Part shown: piece by piece, positions 36,397-49,209 of the stretch
Layout of the letters: every line of letters begins with the position of its first letter
Numbering within the stretch: position 1 is the first letter of the stretch
From: Panulirus ornatus
Lineage: Eukaryota; Arthropoda; Malacostraca; Decapoda; Palinuridae
NCBI RefSeq assembly: GCF_036320965.1
Contig: NC_092279.1
Span: 17,345,241 to 17,409,240 of the forward strand
DNA length: 64,000 nucleotides
Direction: 5' to 3'
The notes under the pieces: model-generated
What the model saw: the letters and a program-made list of their open reading frames with translations, nothing else
Database searches by the model: none
What the model was told of the DNA's origin: nothing
Position numbers and translations under genes: made by a program

Positions 36397-38597
36397 GCTG
36401 GTTTTCGTTACGAGCAAAATTTTTTGTACTACATAATTTTTGATCGTATGATAACTATATGATATTTTCCACTCGTATAGTGCGAATTTGCTGTTACTCT
36501 GCCTATTCAGATATCTACAATTCATCTTGTTACGATCTTTGCATCCATATTGAGAAAAATTAATATATTAAGTGATTTGTACTTAATAGTATAGATATAT
36601 TGCAAGTATGATGTTCAATATTAAGTGAATTTTCTCTCTGTTAGAAGTACAGATTAAGTCTGTGCGTTTGTTTGTTTTTCTGTTAACAGCACTTGGATCT
36701 ACGTTCATGCTTAAATATATTCCTTCAATTCATAAGCAAAAGCAAATTCATTCACGATTGAAATATAATTAGCTTATTAGGAATGATTTTGGTAAGAGGT
36801 CTTATTGGTTTCAGTTGGTCGATTACACTTGAGAATAACTTTTATAGTTATACTTAAGTCTAAAGGGCGGTGATATATAGAGAACTTTGGGAAAGTTAAG
36901 CCGTAGTTTAATTACATTAGTTACCCATAATCAGTTTCGAGGTTTTCTTTCTTAGTCTTGTTACAGAAAACGAATTGCTGAATAGAGTATGGTATTGTAT
37001 AGTATATTGTGTTTGTCCCGACGAAAAACATTTTCTTCTTGGAATATATTGTCTGTTGTTTGGGTTTGCATACGGTAAAAGAATTTTGTGTAAATCCATC
37101 TCGTCAGTACTTTGATTTTGGTAGAATAATCATTAGGTCTGATGTTACAAACTTCATTCTTGTTTTGAATATTTCTTTTGCACTACCGTCATGTTCTCTG
37201 CCGTTGCCAGGGATCACACATGATCACCTGAAGAAGGTGTCCAGGTCCTATTTTATATAATTGTAATGGTTTGATGTTGACGGTCTTAATGAATGACCCA
37301 GCCAGCTATAACAGCCTCAAGAGCTGAATCCAAAAGCCAAGGCAATCAATAGCTCAGAATCGCTAGATTTTAATGTAGTTTCAGTAGCGCCAAGATTGTC
37401 CATGTGCTGGTATTTCATTTTCGTGATCTTATATAGTCATTTTCATCTGCCGAGAGTGAACTGCCAACATTCGCTCGTCGTCCATGTGTAGGCAGTTCAG
37501 AAAAACACACACAAAAAAAAAATACCAACTTCATCCAGACAGTAAAGCTGTTTAAAAAAGTTTTTAGAATTAACATAGTTTATTATACTTTCCCCAGTCG
37601 TCTATTGGCTGGAGACTTAACGTAGACTTGGCCCTAAAGTTACCCAAGTGCGCCACTGTCTGGGGGAGGGAGGAGGCGTTAATCCCCAGGTTATATAATA
37701 AGGATGTCGGTTGGTTTGTTACCTACCTACCTCGTACCTATGTCAAAAGCTTCTCTTACCTCTCCTTCTTTCCATTTAGTCTCCCCTCGTCTATTGCATA
37801 ATCTTCCAATTTCACACGTAACTTACTCTCTCCTCCAGATGACTTCATCATCTTGATAGAAGCTCTCCCGTCTCCCCTACATATCCTCCCCGTCTCCTGT
37901 TTAACCTCCCCTCTCATACTATTATCTATGAGGTTCCCCTGCATAGAGTTCCTCTCACCCCCATATAACCTCCCCATATCTACCGTAAAACTCCACTTTC
38001 TCCCTAGTGTAACCTCCCTTTCAATGTCAGCGTCCGTGCCTCTCAGGTAATCTCCCATCCCCATGTAATCTCCCCCCTCCCCATTTAAGCTGTTTTCTCC
38101 CTTTGTCGCCTCTCCAGTGTAATCCACCCTTATCCATCTTATGTTTCCCCTCCCTCAGCCCCCCGCTCTCCCCTCTACCTATCCCCTGCGTTAATCCCCT
38201 TCTCCCCACCACCACCCCCGTCCCCAGTGTTACGTCACACACGTAAATAAGATCGTATTAGCTAGGCCTATTTTCAAGCCTACTTGATAAAGGCGAAGCA
38301 GAAGTTTGATATGAAAACTCTGGTATCATATCATGGACATACCCTCCAGGGACGTACCAATTTACAACATATTTATTTATTAATTTCTTTGGAAGATTAG
38401 ATAAATTCACTCGTCACTCGAGGCACAGATATATTGTGCATTTTATTATATTCTCATTTATTTTACTCTCGTTCCCAATGCACAGTAGATTCATATTTTT
38501 TTTCTCTCCTGTTGGTTCCATGTTGTTTGCAGATGATAGCCGGTGTGAGTCCCCGTGTCTCATCCACTATTACTGGATTTGTTATGTAGTATGGGAA

Positions 38598-38636
<39 letters not shown>

Positions 38637-39757
38637 TTGCGATACCTTCCTTATTCTGCATTTTTTTTTCACATTATTCTTATCTAGCTATCGTACACGA
38701 CCCAGGGTAGAGCGTCCACCCTCTGATACCCTGCGATGGACTCGAGCGTGTAATCAAGACTCGCTCACTCACTCCCCACGGGTGGCTCCCTCACTCCTCA
38801 CTCCTCCGGTGAGCTGCGGACCATGTCGCGTTCGTGTTAGCTAGGGTTGATGCGAGCGGCTGGCTGACAGGCGGCGCAGTAGACAGACTCATGATGACCC
38901 GACACGTGGAAAAGGAGGAGGGGGATCTGACACGACCTGGTCGGTGGGTGAGGGATGGGTTGTAGGGGTTGTGGTTTTCAGAAGCAAATGGTGTGGGAGC
39001 TGCTGAATTTGAGGTTTGGTAGGGATTCGGGAGTGGACGACGATGGTAGATTGTTGGGCTGTGAGAAGTAGTTTGGCGACTGTAGGCCTTGTGGTTGTGG
39101 TGAATTGTGGATTCGGGTTGAGAAAGAGGACTGAAGATAATGAGGTGATGAGAGAGAGTGTAGAGTTTACAAGTTTGAGGTAAGTTTGTGAAAGTTAGAC
39201 ATGTAATGTGTGTGAGGAGGGTGAAGTTTGTATAACATGCTATCATGCAGGGAATGGGGGAGAAGGAGGAGTAGGAGGAGGAGGAAGTGGTCTTAAGAAA
39301 GGTCAAGGGAAGGAGGTGGTGTTGGGGGGCAGCCCTGGAGGGTAGACACGAGGGGTTAGGATGTTCCTGGTCAGATACTGACGGTGCAACACTCGCTAGT
39401 TTTCTTCAAGGGACATGACTTGTTTGCGTAAGACGACAGGTGTTGTGTTTAAAGAGCTCGAGATACAAGTGTTGTGAAATGGCTCGTGTCTCTTCATGCA
39501 CAACGCAAATTGTAGAAAGTTCACTCGGTGCCTCCCGGATTGATCCCAAACTTGGATGACGTGTTCCCCGAACGCGTGATGAACGAAAGTAAGACTGAAT
39601 CCGAAAGCCATCGTTGCGACAGTGGTTTATCTCGCGTATTTCTCGAACGCCTTGGCGGAGTTGAGTTCTTAATGACATCGCCGAAAATCCTACGAGAAGA
39701 GTGCGCTCCCAGCGTTAACCTCTCTCTTGAGAATGGAAGATACGTAAAAAGGATTTT
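36393..39757. other. No gene recognised; pyrimidine-rich block
   Basis: 36393-37750 is AT-rich unique sequence. From about 37760 to 38230 the plus strand is pyrimidine-rich with degenerate TAACCTCCCC/TAATCTCCC repeats of roughly 20-25 bp. The minus-strand frame at 37756-38127 arises from it. A (GT)n of 34 bp lies at 38601-38634. The minus-strand open frames at 38791-39306 and 39396-39678 have no recognised domain. Confidence 0.5.
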
Positions 39758-39972
39758 GCATCGTCACATCCTGATTACCATCCATATTGCATCATTACAT
39801 CCTAATTACCATCCATTTTGCATCATTATATCCTGATTACCATCCATTTTGCATCATTACATCCTGATTACCATCCATATTGCATCATTACATCCTCATT
39901 ACCATCCATATTGCATCAATACATCCTCATTACCATCCATTTTGCATCAATACATCCTGATTACCATCCATT
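39758..39972 (+). repeat. 31-bp minisatellite, 7 copies
   Basis: TGCATCATTACATCCTGATT-type units of 31 bp, with variants CATCAATA and CCTCATT. The plus-strand frame through it (repeating ITIHFASLHPDYH-like) is a repeat translation. Confidence 0.95.
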
Positions 39973-40089
39973 TCAAGGAAAATTGAAAAGACGCGTCAGT
40001 AAAGCTCGGAACCCACGCTTAGGGGAAATATCTGTCACATTCCTCACGATGCTTTCTAAAGAGGCAGTAGTGTAGGCTCAGCAGACCGT

Positions 40090-40090
<1 letters not shown>

Positions 40091-40132
<42 letters not shown>
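40091..40132 (+). repeat. (CA)n microsatellite
   Basis: A perfect CA run of 42 bp. Confidence 0.98.
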
Positions 40133-40135
<3 letters not shown>

Positions 40136-40279
40136 TTCGCCGGCCGGAACGTTGCGCTGGTGGTGGCGGCGGCGGCCTGGGCTGGGCGGGGCAGGGCGCT
40201 GCGGGATACTGTAGCCAGCCGCTTATGGCCGCTGCTGTTGATGCCAGGCCAAGTTTGATGATGATGAGATAAATCGATG

Positions 40280-40280
<1 letters not shown>

Positions 40281-40313
<33 letters not shown>
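40281..40313 (+). repeat. (CA)n microsatellite
   Basis: A perfect CA run of 33 bp. Confidence 0.98.
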
Positions 40314-40318
<5 letters not shown>

Positions 40319-40355
40319 TATGTTTGTAGTGCTGTGAACTTCATATGAAAATCAA

Positions 40356-40740
40356 AGAATGAAAGGGATTGCATCAACTTACAAGGGGACCGAGACAAAG
40401 TCCAAAGGTCGCCTGATATGCTTTGATGAGATTCGAACCCGAGTCAATCATAGTACTGACGATGGGCCGCGGTGAAAGCAGGACTCGTTATCAGTATGGA
40501 TTTAGCACGAAATAAACTGCAGGAATCTGTGTGTGTGTGTGTGTATGTGAGGGTCGAGGGAGTTGTGGTCAGAGCACTTGTCTTAGAAGAATTGTAAAGG
40601 AGACACACTGTCTGCTGGCAGATAATAGCATCGCTTTCGATTACTTACATATGGAAATAGCCAGCAAACCGTTCGCGCATCGCATATTACGCCAAAAACA
40701 GGTTTTTGCGAGATGCAGACCAGCACCAGAAGTCATGACA
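40356..40740 (+). mobile_element. CR1/Jockey-like LINE fragment, decayed
   Basis: Aligns by eye with 61330-61510: TTGCATCAACTTACAAGGGG here against TTGCATCACCTTACAAGGGA there, GATGAGATTCGAACCCGAGT against GATGAAATTCTACCCGAGT, and a shared AAGTAAGCTGCAG-like end. Translations give DCINLQGDRDKVQ (compare DCITLQGSLNKLH) and, further on, KNCKGDTLSA followed by YGNSQQTVRA. These resemble the reverse transcriptase C-terminal region of CR1/Jockey-type LINEs. A short (GT)n (40528-40544) interrupts it. There are several stops and frameshifts and no intact protein. Confidence 0.6.
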
Positions 40741-41268
40741 TGAAAATAAGCAAAAAAGTAATTCGTTAGGAAAGGTTTAAAGAAGTAATATCCGGTAAAT
40801 GTAGTGGACGAACGGAATAAAATGAGCGACGATATTGAGAAATGTTAACAACATTCACAAGCTTAAAAAAAGTTGTATGTTGACTTTCGAGAGATTGTCC
40901 AGTCCTCACGAGTGTACAGCTAACTCCTCGCCATTTAGACCACAAGAAAGTCCGATTGTAGATTCTCTCTCTCTCGTATTCCTCGTATGACTGAAGAGTC
41001 TCTTGTGTGTAGGAGGAAAGAGAGAATAATGAAGAGGTATGTGTGAGTACCCGCCACGAGGCAGGGCTAGCTAGCGGGCGGGGTGAAAGTTGGGATGGAA
41101 ATAGAGGAGACGGCAAAGCATAGATAACCGAGTAATTAGCCCGAGAGAAACCTTTCAGAGCAAAGGGGAAAGTGAGGGAAGGAGAGAGGGTGGGGTCCAG
41201 GCCAGCAGCAGCAGCAGCACAAAATGCGCATCGAGGAACGAGACTACGGAAATCTGTGCTTTCCTACA

Positions 41269-41271
<3 letters not shown>

Positions 41272-41322
<51 letters not shown>
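41272..41322 (+). repeat. (CA)n microsatellite, 51 bp
   Basis: A perfect CA run. Confidence 0.98.
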
Positions 41323-41325
<3 letters not shown>

Positions 41326-41560
41326 GCCACTGCCGCTCCTGACGAACTGGTCATAAACAGAGGACGAACAGGTTTCTTTGGTAGCGGGGAGGAGGTAAGG
41401 GTTGAAGAGTACACACGAGTGCAGGAAATCTAAGAAAATGATAAAACATTAGAAAATTTTGAGGTTGTATTCCCTTTTTTGCATGTGCTAGTTCAAGTCT
41501 GCTGCTCTATACGAACAAGACTGGTGAGGTCATGTTGTGGATGAGCAACGTAACGTAACA

Positions 41561-41792
41561 TGACGTCAGTATCTGCAGTGACATCAGCACCTGCAGTGAC
41601 GTAAGTATCTGCAGTGACATCAGTATCTGCAGTGACGTCAGCACCTGCAGTGACATCAGTATCTGTAGTGACGTCAGTACCTGCAGTGACATCAGTATCT
41701 GTAGTGACGTAAGTACATGCTGTGACATCAGTATCTGCAGTGACGTCAGTATACGCAGTGACATCAGTACCTGCAGTGACGTCAGTACCTGC
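41561..41792 (+). repeat. 18-bp minisatellite with CRE palindromes, ~13 copies
   Basis: Units of TGACATCAGTATCTGCAG (18 bp) alternate with TGACGTCAGTACCTGCAG, giving a 36-bp higher-order unit. The perfect cAMP-response palindrome TGACGTCA occurs at 41561, 41633, 41669, 41741 and 41777, with TGACGTAA at the intervening 36-bp positions 41597 and 41705. The minus-strand open frame (LQILMSLQVLTS repeats) exists because 18 is a multiple of 3. Confidence 0.96.
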
Positions 41793-41936
41793 CCACTGGA
41801 GTCTGAGGAAGTCATCTTTGTGACCTCTGGTAAAATCCTTCTGCTCTACAACTCACAGGATGACCATCGGGTATTCTGGTGAATTGACCGGAATGCGACA
41901 GAGAAGCTTACAGTCAGGAGCGGGGGATATACCAGG

Positions 41937-42331
41937 ATGAAGCTGCTGAAGGTGCTGCTGCTGCTGCTGATGATGATGAAGGTGCTACTGCTGCTGTTGC
42001 TGCTGCTGCTGAAGGTGCTGCTGTTGCTGCTGCTGCTGAAGGTGCTACTGCTGGTGCTGAAGGTGCTACTGCTGCTGCTGCTGCTGAAGGTGCTACTGCT
42101 GCTGCTGCTGCTGAAGGTGCTAACTGCTGCTGCTGCTGCTGAAGGTGCTGCTGCTGCTGCTGAAGGTGCTGCTGTTGCTGCTGCTGCTGAAGGTGCTACT
42201 GCTGCTGCTGCTGCTGCTGAAGGTGCTACTGCTGCTACTGCTGCTGCTGAAGGTGCTACTGCTGCTGCTGCTGCTGAAGGTGCTACTGCTGCTGCTGCTG
42301 CTGAAGGTGCTACTGCTGCTGCTGCTGAAGG

Positions 42332-42364
<33 letters not shown>

Positions 42365-42397
42365 AGGTGCTACTGCTGCTGCTGCTGCTGCTGAAGG

Positions 42398-42430
<33 letters not shown>

Positions 42431-42636
42431 AGGTGCTACTGCTGCTGCTGCTGCTGAAGGTGCTACTGCTGCTGCTGCTGCTGCTGAAGGTGCTGCTGTT
42501 GCTGCTGCTGCTGCTGATGATGAAGGTGCTACTGCTGCTGCTGCTGCTGAAGGTGCTACTGCTGCTGCTGCTGCTGCTGAAGGTGCTACTGCTGCTGCTG
42601 CTGCTGAAGGTGCTACTGCTGCTGCTGCTGCTGAAA
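41937..42636 (+). repeat. CTG-rich trinucleotide minisatellite, 700 bp
   Basis: Blocks of four to eight CTG (with CTA or TTG variants) are separated by AAGGTG, giving 21-33 bp units, all multiples of three. Every frame on both strands therefore tends to stay open: plus frames read poly-Leu with KVL or poly-Ala with EGA, and minus frames read poly-Ala with VAPS. A minus-strand frame of 325 codons (41846-42823) adds about 60 non-repetitive residues. I see no domain there and cannot support a gene, though a low-complexity exon is not excluded. Confidence 0.93.
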
Positions 42637-43470
<834 letters not shown>

Positions 43471-44382
43471 GACAGAGGTCCCATCTACGGCAGGTGTCAG
43501 CTTGATGGTACGGGCTGTCGCGCCGTCGTGGTTAGCGGTGCTAACACGCGACCCAAGTGTGGCCCAGGTGTGCCCTCTCCTCGAGGCTGGTCGATAAGAA
43601 ATGAGGACCCTAGCTTAGGTTATGGGTATGTATCTACACGAAGCGTATAGTAGATAGCCATGAGTGTGGCATTCAGTTGCTCGTGGCGCGTCAGGTACTA
43701 TAAGGAGAAGAAGAAAAAACAGACGAAGCACCGCCGTGTTGGATGGTGCTCAGACCAGGCCCTCCAGTAAGACCACGAGTCATACGGAAATAGCATAACG
43801 TGTGCGAGTGTGGAGGACGAAGATATGGTCTGCAGCCGGGGTCATAACCAGGTTCTGCTTATCTCTCTCAGCAACTCCATATTTTCTTTCTTCTCATCCT
43901 TTTCCCTGAGCATTTAAGGGTGTGTCTCTCTCTCCACCTGAAGCCAGTACCCTGAAGAGGTGAATGTGTGACTTTGATATGAGCTAGAAAGAACCTGTAG
44001 TTTTTTACAGTGGATGAACAACATAGGGTCGCACATAGTGAGCTGGAAACTGTTCACTTATACCACCTCGCCCTCAGGTGTAGCGCGTCAGGACGGACGA
44101 CAGAAAATCCAGAGATTCCTGTTCTTTCAGGCGAGCGCTTGGCTGTAATTACAAGGCTGTCGTGGAAGGTCATACCGCTTGTCCCAAATACGACACCTTT
44201 TGGCCCGTCTTCCGCGTAGAGAGGAGGAAGTCCCCTCCCTACCATGAGCACCGCGGCTTCTGGGCGTGTTATTTCCTTGTTGTGTCAAGCGAGACTCTAA
44301 GTACAGTCAGCGGAAAGGCCAGGACGGGGTTGTGGTTACCGGTGTGATCGTGTGGAGGTGTGTGTGTGTGTATACAGAGCCC

Positions 44383-44383
<1 letters not shown>
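43471..44383. other. No gene recognised
   Basis: Unique sequence. GTACGGGCTGTCGCGCCGTC at 43509-43528 faintly resembles the 21-bp repeat family. No coding evidence. Confidence 0.5.

Positions 44384-44418
<35 letters not shown>
44384..44418 (+). repeat. (CT)n microsatellite
   Basis: A perfect CT run of 35 bp, preceded by a short GT run at 44357-44371. Confidence 0.98.
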
Positions 44419-44420
<2 letters not shown>

Positions 44421-44639
44421 GTACTGCCTGTGGAGCAGAACTGGTTGTTGTGGTAGATTTCCCCCCGCCGACCACAGGGATCCAGCCAGTGGCAAGGAGG
44501 GGCATCTCATCGGGCATGCTGCCCGTGTGCCAGGCATTACCTGCCTCCGACCTGCCCAGGATGACAAGAGACTTTTTGCTGCTGCTGACGGTGCTCATGA
44601 CGATGTGAGGGCGTGTAAGTGGTTGGAGGGGGTTATGAG

Positions 44640-44900
44640 GGAATGACGGGAAGGGGAGAGATGAGGTTCAGTCCGGGAGGGGTGGGACGGGGAATGGAAT
44701 TGGTGAGGGAGGGGTAGAACAGGGGAGGAATGTAGTGAGGTGGAGGTGGAACAAGGGAAGGGGTGTAGAGATGTGGGGATGGAACGGGGAGGAAGAGGTG
44801 GAACGGGAGAGGAATGTGGTGAGGGAGATTGGAACAGGAGAGGAATGTAGTGGGACAGAGGTAGAACCGGGGAAAGGGTATAGCGAGGTATGGATGGATG
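44640..44900 (+). repeat. Degenerate purine-rich minisatellite
   Basis: Imperfect ~35-45 bp units around GGTGGAACGGGGAGGAATG. Plus-strand frames are lysine-, glutamate- and glycine-rich from composition. Confidence 0.65.
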
Positions 44901-46096
44901 AGTGGGAGGAGGTGATGAGGGATTTACTATAGGTACTGTGCAGGAGTAGAGTGATTGCGGAGGGGTAGGGGGTGTTCTGATGTGAAGAGGAAGCGGATAC
45001 TGTCAGGGGTACAGGGTGTTATGGAGCAGAGTTTGCGTTGGAGAAGGCCAAGCTTGAGGTGTTGTGGAGTGGGGAATAGTGTCGTAGAAGAAGGGAAAGG
45101 AAGAGCTTTGATGGGTACAAGGAGAGGAGGGAGTGTTTGTGGAGGGAGGGAGGGCTAGGGTGAGTGCAGGGAGATTATTGATTTCGTCTCGCCCTGTGTA
45201 TTGATTAATATCCACACAGGTGTACAGCTCCCTCCCCAAGCTGTCCGGGATAGGTAATTCCACACATATGATTCACAGGCATGGATGGCTTTCCCTTAGA
45301 GAGGAGGTGGAGGTTACCGTAAGGGGACTTTACATAGTGGAAGGTTTCTAGGGATAGAGGAGTCGTCATACCAAATGACCTGACCTATGCAAGTGATGAT
45401 TCAGAGCGCAGGTCCACTTTATGCGTGGGTTAGGGCCGCGCTGCACACCATTTGAGCCTTGCAGTTAATGATCCATCAACACGGCCAGGTCTGACTGTGC
45501 AGTTTCGACCGGCACTCTCAAAACTGAGTGAAAAACTTAGCGTCTGCAACGGGTTTCAGGTCCTGCCCCTGGGAGCGTCTTTTCCGTCTGTTGGGAAAGT
45601 TGAGGGTTTTGCGTATGATGAACAGGCGAGTAATATTGGTATGGAGCAGCATGACAAATATTTCCAGACTGTGAATTTTATTTCTTCATATGAATACATT
45701 TCAAGCTGAGTGTTTATCTACTCTATTGGTTTACTAGTTTATGAGTTGTTATGCAGTTATAATAGTTTAGGGTAATTTACAGTCTCCGAACCATAGATAT
45801 TTATTGGTGAGCGATGATTATATGTCCTTACCTGCCCTAACCTTACCTAAGGGTTGTGTATTCTTAACTCGGGGATTGGAAATACAGGTCTATCGATTGC
45901 ATACAGCAGAAATCTCGTAGCTGTTGTGGGGCGTACACTGTAAAAAAAACACCAAAGTCTTGAATTATCATAAAATTGTTTATATAGTCATGTTATTAGC
46001 CTGATGTACGGAGTGTATTGTGTTGGATGTCGGTAAACAAATGGGACCCGAATGAGGAAGCCAAGGAGCAGGTCCTGGTTGGCTGGTGTCGGGAGG

Positions 46097-46097
<1 letters not shown>
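44901..46097. other. No gene recognised
   Basis: Purine-rich to about 45180, then unique AT-leaning sequence. An 85-codon plus frame at 45452-45709 has no recognised domain. TGACCTGACCTA at 45376-45387 resembles the dispersed AGGTCA motif. Confidence 0.5.

Positions 46098-46137
<40 letters not shown>
46098..46137 (+). repeat. (GT)n microsatellite
   Basis: A perfect GT run of 40 bp. Confidence 0.98.
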
Positions 46138-46139
<2 letters not shown>

Positions 46140-46336
46140 GTGGGGGTAGTGGGCGGCGGCAGTGATGAGGATTAACATAATGGGTGCGTGGGGACCTGAG
46201 CCATGCTGTACGGACCACTCTCGGTGGTCCGTCTCCTCCCAGACAGTCTCTGGTAACTACGAGGGATAGGAAAAAAAATTGATGGTTCTTTTTATAAAAC
46301 TGCAGATGTGATGAAACCATGTTTAAAAGTAGACGT

Positions 46337-46338
<2 letters not shown>

Positions 46339-46401
<63 letters not shown>
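46339..46401 (+). repeat. (TA)n microsatellite, 63 bp
   Basis: A perfect TA run. Confidence 0.99.
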
Positions 46402-46406
<5 letters not shown>

Positions 46407-46483
46407 GAAACATGTCGTGCCACATGTAGAGAAAATTTACATATTTAATAAAATTGTATGAACTACTGAAGTGCGATTTCGCC

Positions 46484-46485
<2 letters not shown>

Positions 46486-46545
<60 letters not shown>

Positions 46546-46553
46546 CACACACA
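46486..46553 (+). repeat. (CA)n microsatellite, 68 bp
   Basis: A CA run with T and G interruptions near its end. Confidence 0.98.
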
Positions 46554-47045
46554 AAACGGTGGACTAGAAGCCAAGATACACTGCAGAGTAATAATGGAGG
46601 AGAGGAATTTCCCAACAGAGAGGTGCAGCGTTAGTGGGAAGATGATGAAGTTATGGCGGGAATTTTCTGGTGTAATGAAATGCAGGAGGACAATGTGGTA
46701 GATGAGTGACCGGTAGAATCGTGTCGTTATTGCATTAGAATCCTGTGTACGATGAATCATTGTCTTGAACTCTGGGGCACCTAAGGGTTACAGCTGAAGA
46801 GTTTATTAGAATATTTTGAGCTGTTATGCCTTGTCTCGCTCGCGTCCTTATGTCAAGGGGACAACTTCTTTTTCTATTGAACACGTTTTCTATGAGAAGG
46901 TGAGAGAGACTCTTATAATTTTCATCTTGACGTGTTCGGGTGTAAACTTTCCCAAACTGATTCACATGTGGCGGCGCCTCAGTGGTGGGCGGTTGACGGC
47001 GTCCTTCGTGAGGGTTTGCACGCGTATTTTTTCGGGAAAAATACC
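46554..47045. other. No gene recognised
   Basis: Unique sequence, no coding evidence. Confidence 0.55.
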
Positions 47046-47843
47046 AGATGTACAGTCGTACTAGATGTACAGTCATACCAGATATAGTCATACTAGATGT
47101 ACAGTCGTACCAGATGTATAGTCATACTAGAAGTACAGTCATACCAGGTATAGTCATACTAGAAGTACAGTCATACCAGGTATAGTCATACTAGAAGTAC
47201 AGTCATACCAGGTATAGTCATACTAGAAGTACAGTCATACCAGGTATAGTCATACTAGAAGTACAGTCATACCAGGTATAGTCATACTAGAAGTACAGTC
47301 ATACCAGGTATAGTCATACTAGAAGTACAGTCATACCAGGTATAGTCATACTAGAAGTACAGTCATACCAGGTATAGTCATACTAGAAGTACAGTCATAC
47401 CAGTACAGTCAGGTATAGTCATACTAGATGTACAGTCATACCAGGTATAGTCATACTAGAAGTACAGTCATACCAGGTATAGTCATACTAGATGTACAGT
47501 CATACCAGGTATAGTCATACTAGAAGTACAGTCATACCAGGTATAGTCATACCAGATGTACAGTCATACCAGGTATAGTCATACTAGATGTACAGTCATA
47601 CCAGGTATAGTCATACTAGATGTACAGTCATACCAGGTATAGTCATACTAGATGTACAGTCATACCAGGTATAGTCATACCAGATGTACAGTCATACCAG
47701 GTATAGTCATACTAGATGTACAGTCATACCAGGTATAGTCATACCAGATGTACAGTCGCACCAGGTGTACAGTCATACCAGATGTACAGTCATACCAGAT
47801 GTACAGTCGCACCAGGTGTACAGTCATACCAGATGTACAGAAT
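47046..47843 (+). repeat. 32-bp satellite array, ~25 units
   Basis: The 32-bp unit is a dimer of two related halves, GTACAGTCATACCAGGT and ATAGTCATACTAGAA. From about 47129 to 47400 the units are nearly identical with the TAGAAGTACAG junction. From about 47420 a TAGATGTACAG variant becomes common, and the last ~100 bp contain only the GTACAGTC half with CGCACCAGGTG variants. Minus-strand WYDCTSGMTVHLVRLYI-type translations are artefacts. Confidence 0.97.
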
Positions 47844-48443
47844 GATTGTGAGATTTTTACAACAGCTCTTCCCCAGAATGTATGCAGAAGTAAATGATCA
47901 GAAATAGCCGACGAAGACGTCATTTACAAGAAGTTTCATTATAAATCACAAAATGGCGTCGCACTCGAACCTGGAGCATTGATGATGTGACCTTTGACCT
48001 GATCTTCAACGTTACAGGTCAGGGGTCGGGTCATCCATAGCCAAGGCTGTGGTAGTACTGTCGTTGTTGTTCCAGCGGTATAGATTTCCCCAGAGGTGGA
48101 GGGGTCGGCGGGGGGGGTCGTCTCCACCGCCACCAGTTGGGCGGTGAGATTATAGCATGAACTCGCGAACCTGACTCCCGTTGTCGCGTTGGGATGCGCG
48201 GCGAGCTTCTCCGAAAGACTAAATGTAGACCTTTCTATGACGGAAACTAACTAACTGATCTCAACCAGACCTTGGCGAAGTTACCGCATCCTCTTAATCC
48301 AGTTACGACACAGACGCCTCACCCTCTCCTCCCTATCCCTGCCTGGCCTCACGGGAGGGCGTTGGACGTGAACTGGGACCTCGCTGGGGTCGCCCAGGCA
48401 AGGTGCTGAGAGCTCCGTTACATCTCGTCTTGGCTTATCGGGT

Positions 48444-48445
<2 letters not shown>
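47844..48445. other. No gene; contains AGGTCA direct repeat
   Basis: TGACCTTTGACCT at 47988-48000 is a perfect complement of AGGTCA-A-AGGTCA. TACAGGTCAGGGGTCGGGTC follows at 48014-48033. No open frame of note. Confidence 0.6.
47988..48000 (-). promoter_or_regulatory. DR1-type AGGTCA direct repeat
   Basis: The complement reads AGGTCAAAGGTCA, the consensus DR1 element bound by RXR/USP-type and HNF4-type nuclear receptors in animals. Related versions occur at 7946-7958 and 52984-52996 inside one dispersed repeat family. No gene lies nearby in the window, so a regulatory role is only inferred. Confidence 0.4.

Positions 48446-48508
<63 letters not shown>
48446..48508 (+). repeat. (GA)n microsatellite, 63 bp
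   Basis: A perfect GA run. Confidence 0.99.
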
Positions 48509-48511
<3 letters not shown>

Positions 48512-49132
48512 GACGCCATAACTAATGAACTGTATATGTACACACTTGGCGGAACCCGTGGAGACATCTGCGCCATAAAATTATACCAGTTTTACTCTTG
48601 AGTTGCTGTTAACACCCGGAGCGGCGGTACCAGTGGCTGGGGATCGTCATCATGCTTTTGAATACTTGACATTCGTCTGATTCCGTTAGAACCCCGCGAC
48701 TCACTCGTGTCTGTACCATAACCATCCCCCCGTTGGCCAACATGCTGCAGCAGTGGCAGGTTGTGACCCGTTGAGAACGAGTGTTCGACCCTTGGGAATG
48801 CTGGCGTGAACTCTGACCCGATTCTTTTAAGAGTTAGGACAAAGGCTTAAGCCAATCGTGGCATCTGAGCGTCGCACCACTGTGATCAGTGGTCGTTCCG
48901 TCGTGCCAAATGAGTTGACCGTCACGATTTATCTTGGTTGTATAAACAGACGCGGGAATTAATTCTGCAACATCTCCCGCTACTCTAGTGGTAAGATGAT
49001 CAAACCAGGCACCATCATTAATCCAGTTTATGCCGTGTAAGTGCACTTGGATCTGTCTATCTTAGAAACCAAGAAGCTCAGAGGGAGTTTTAAATGATTA
49101 GCCTCCTGTGGCCGGCGAGTGAACTTGTTACG
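48509..49132. other. No gene; degenerate GTCGTACC repeat copies
   Basis: Between 48783 and 48910, GAGTGTTCGACCCTTGGGAA, GCGTCGCACCACTGTGATCA and GTTCCGTCGTGCC resemble the 21-bp repeat family in both orientations. The 70-codon minus frame at 48834-49046 partly translates these copies. Confidence 0.45.
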
Positions 49133-49152
49133 GTGTGTGTGTGTGTGTGTGT
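49133..49152 (+). repeat. (GT)n microsatellite
   Basis: A GT run of 20 bp. Confidence 0.9.
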
Positions 49153-49209
49153 GATCCGCGGTTGGACTGAGTGTTTGCTAGGAGGAGGGTCGTGTGGCTG
49201 AAGGTGGGT

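Noticed and set aside
40428..40440. B-box-like complement GGGTTCGAATC suggesting a tRNA or SINE
   Set aside because: The position aligns with the LINE fragment (compare 61393-61411), so the B-box resemblance is coincidental. No A box lies at the right distance.
47959..47970. B-box-like complement GGTTCGAGTGC
   Set aside because: One mismatch, and no A box at the expected spacing.
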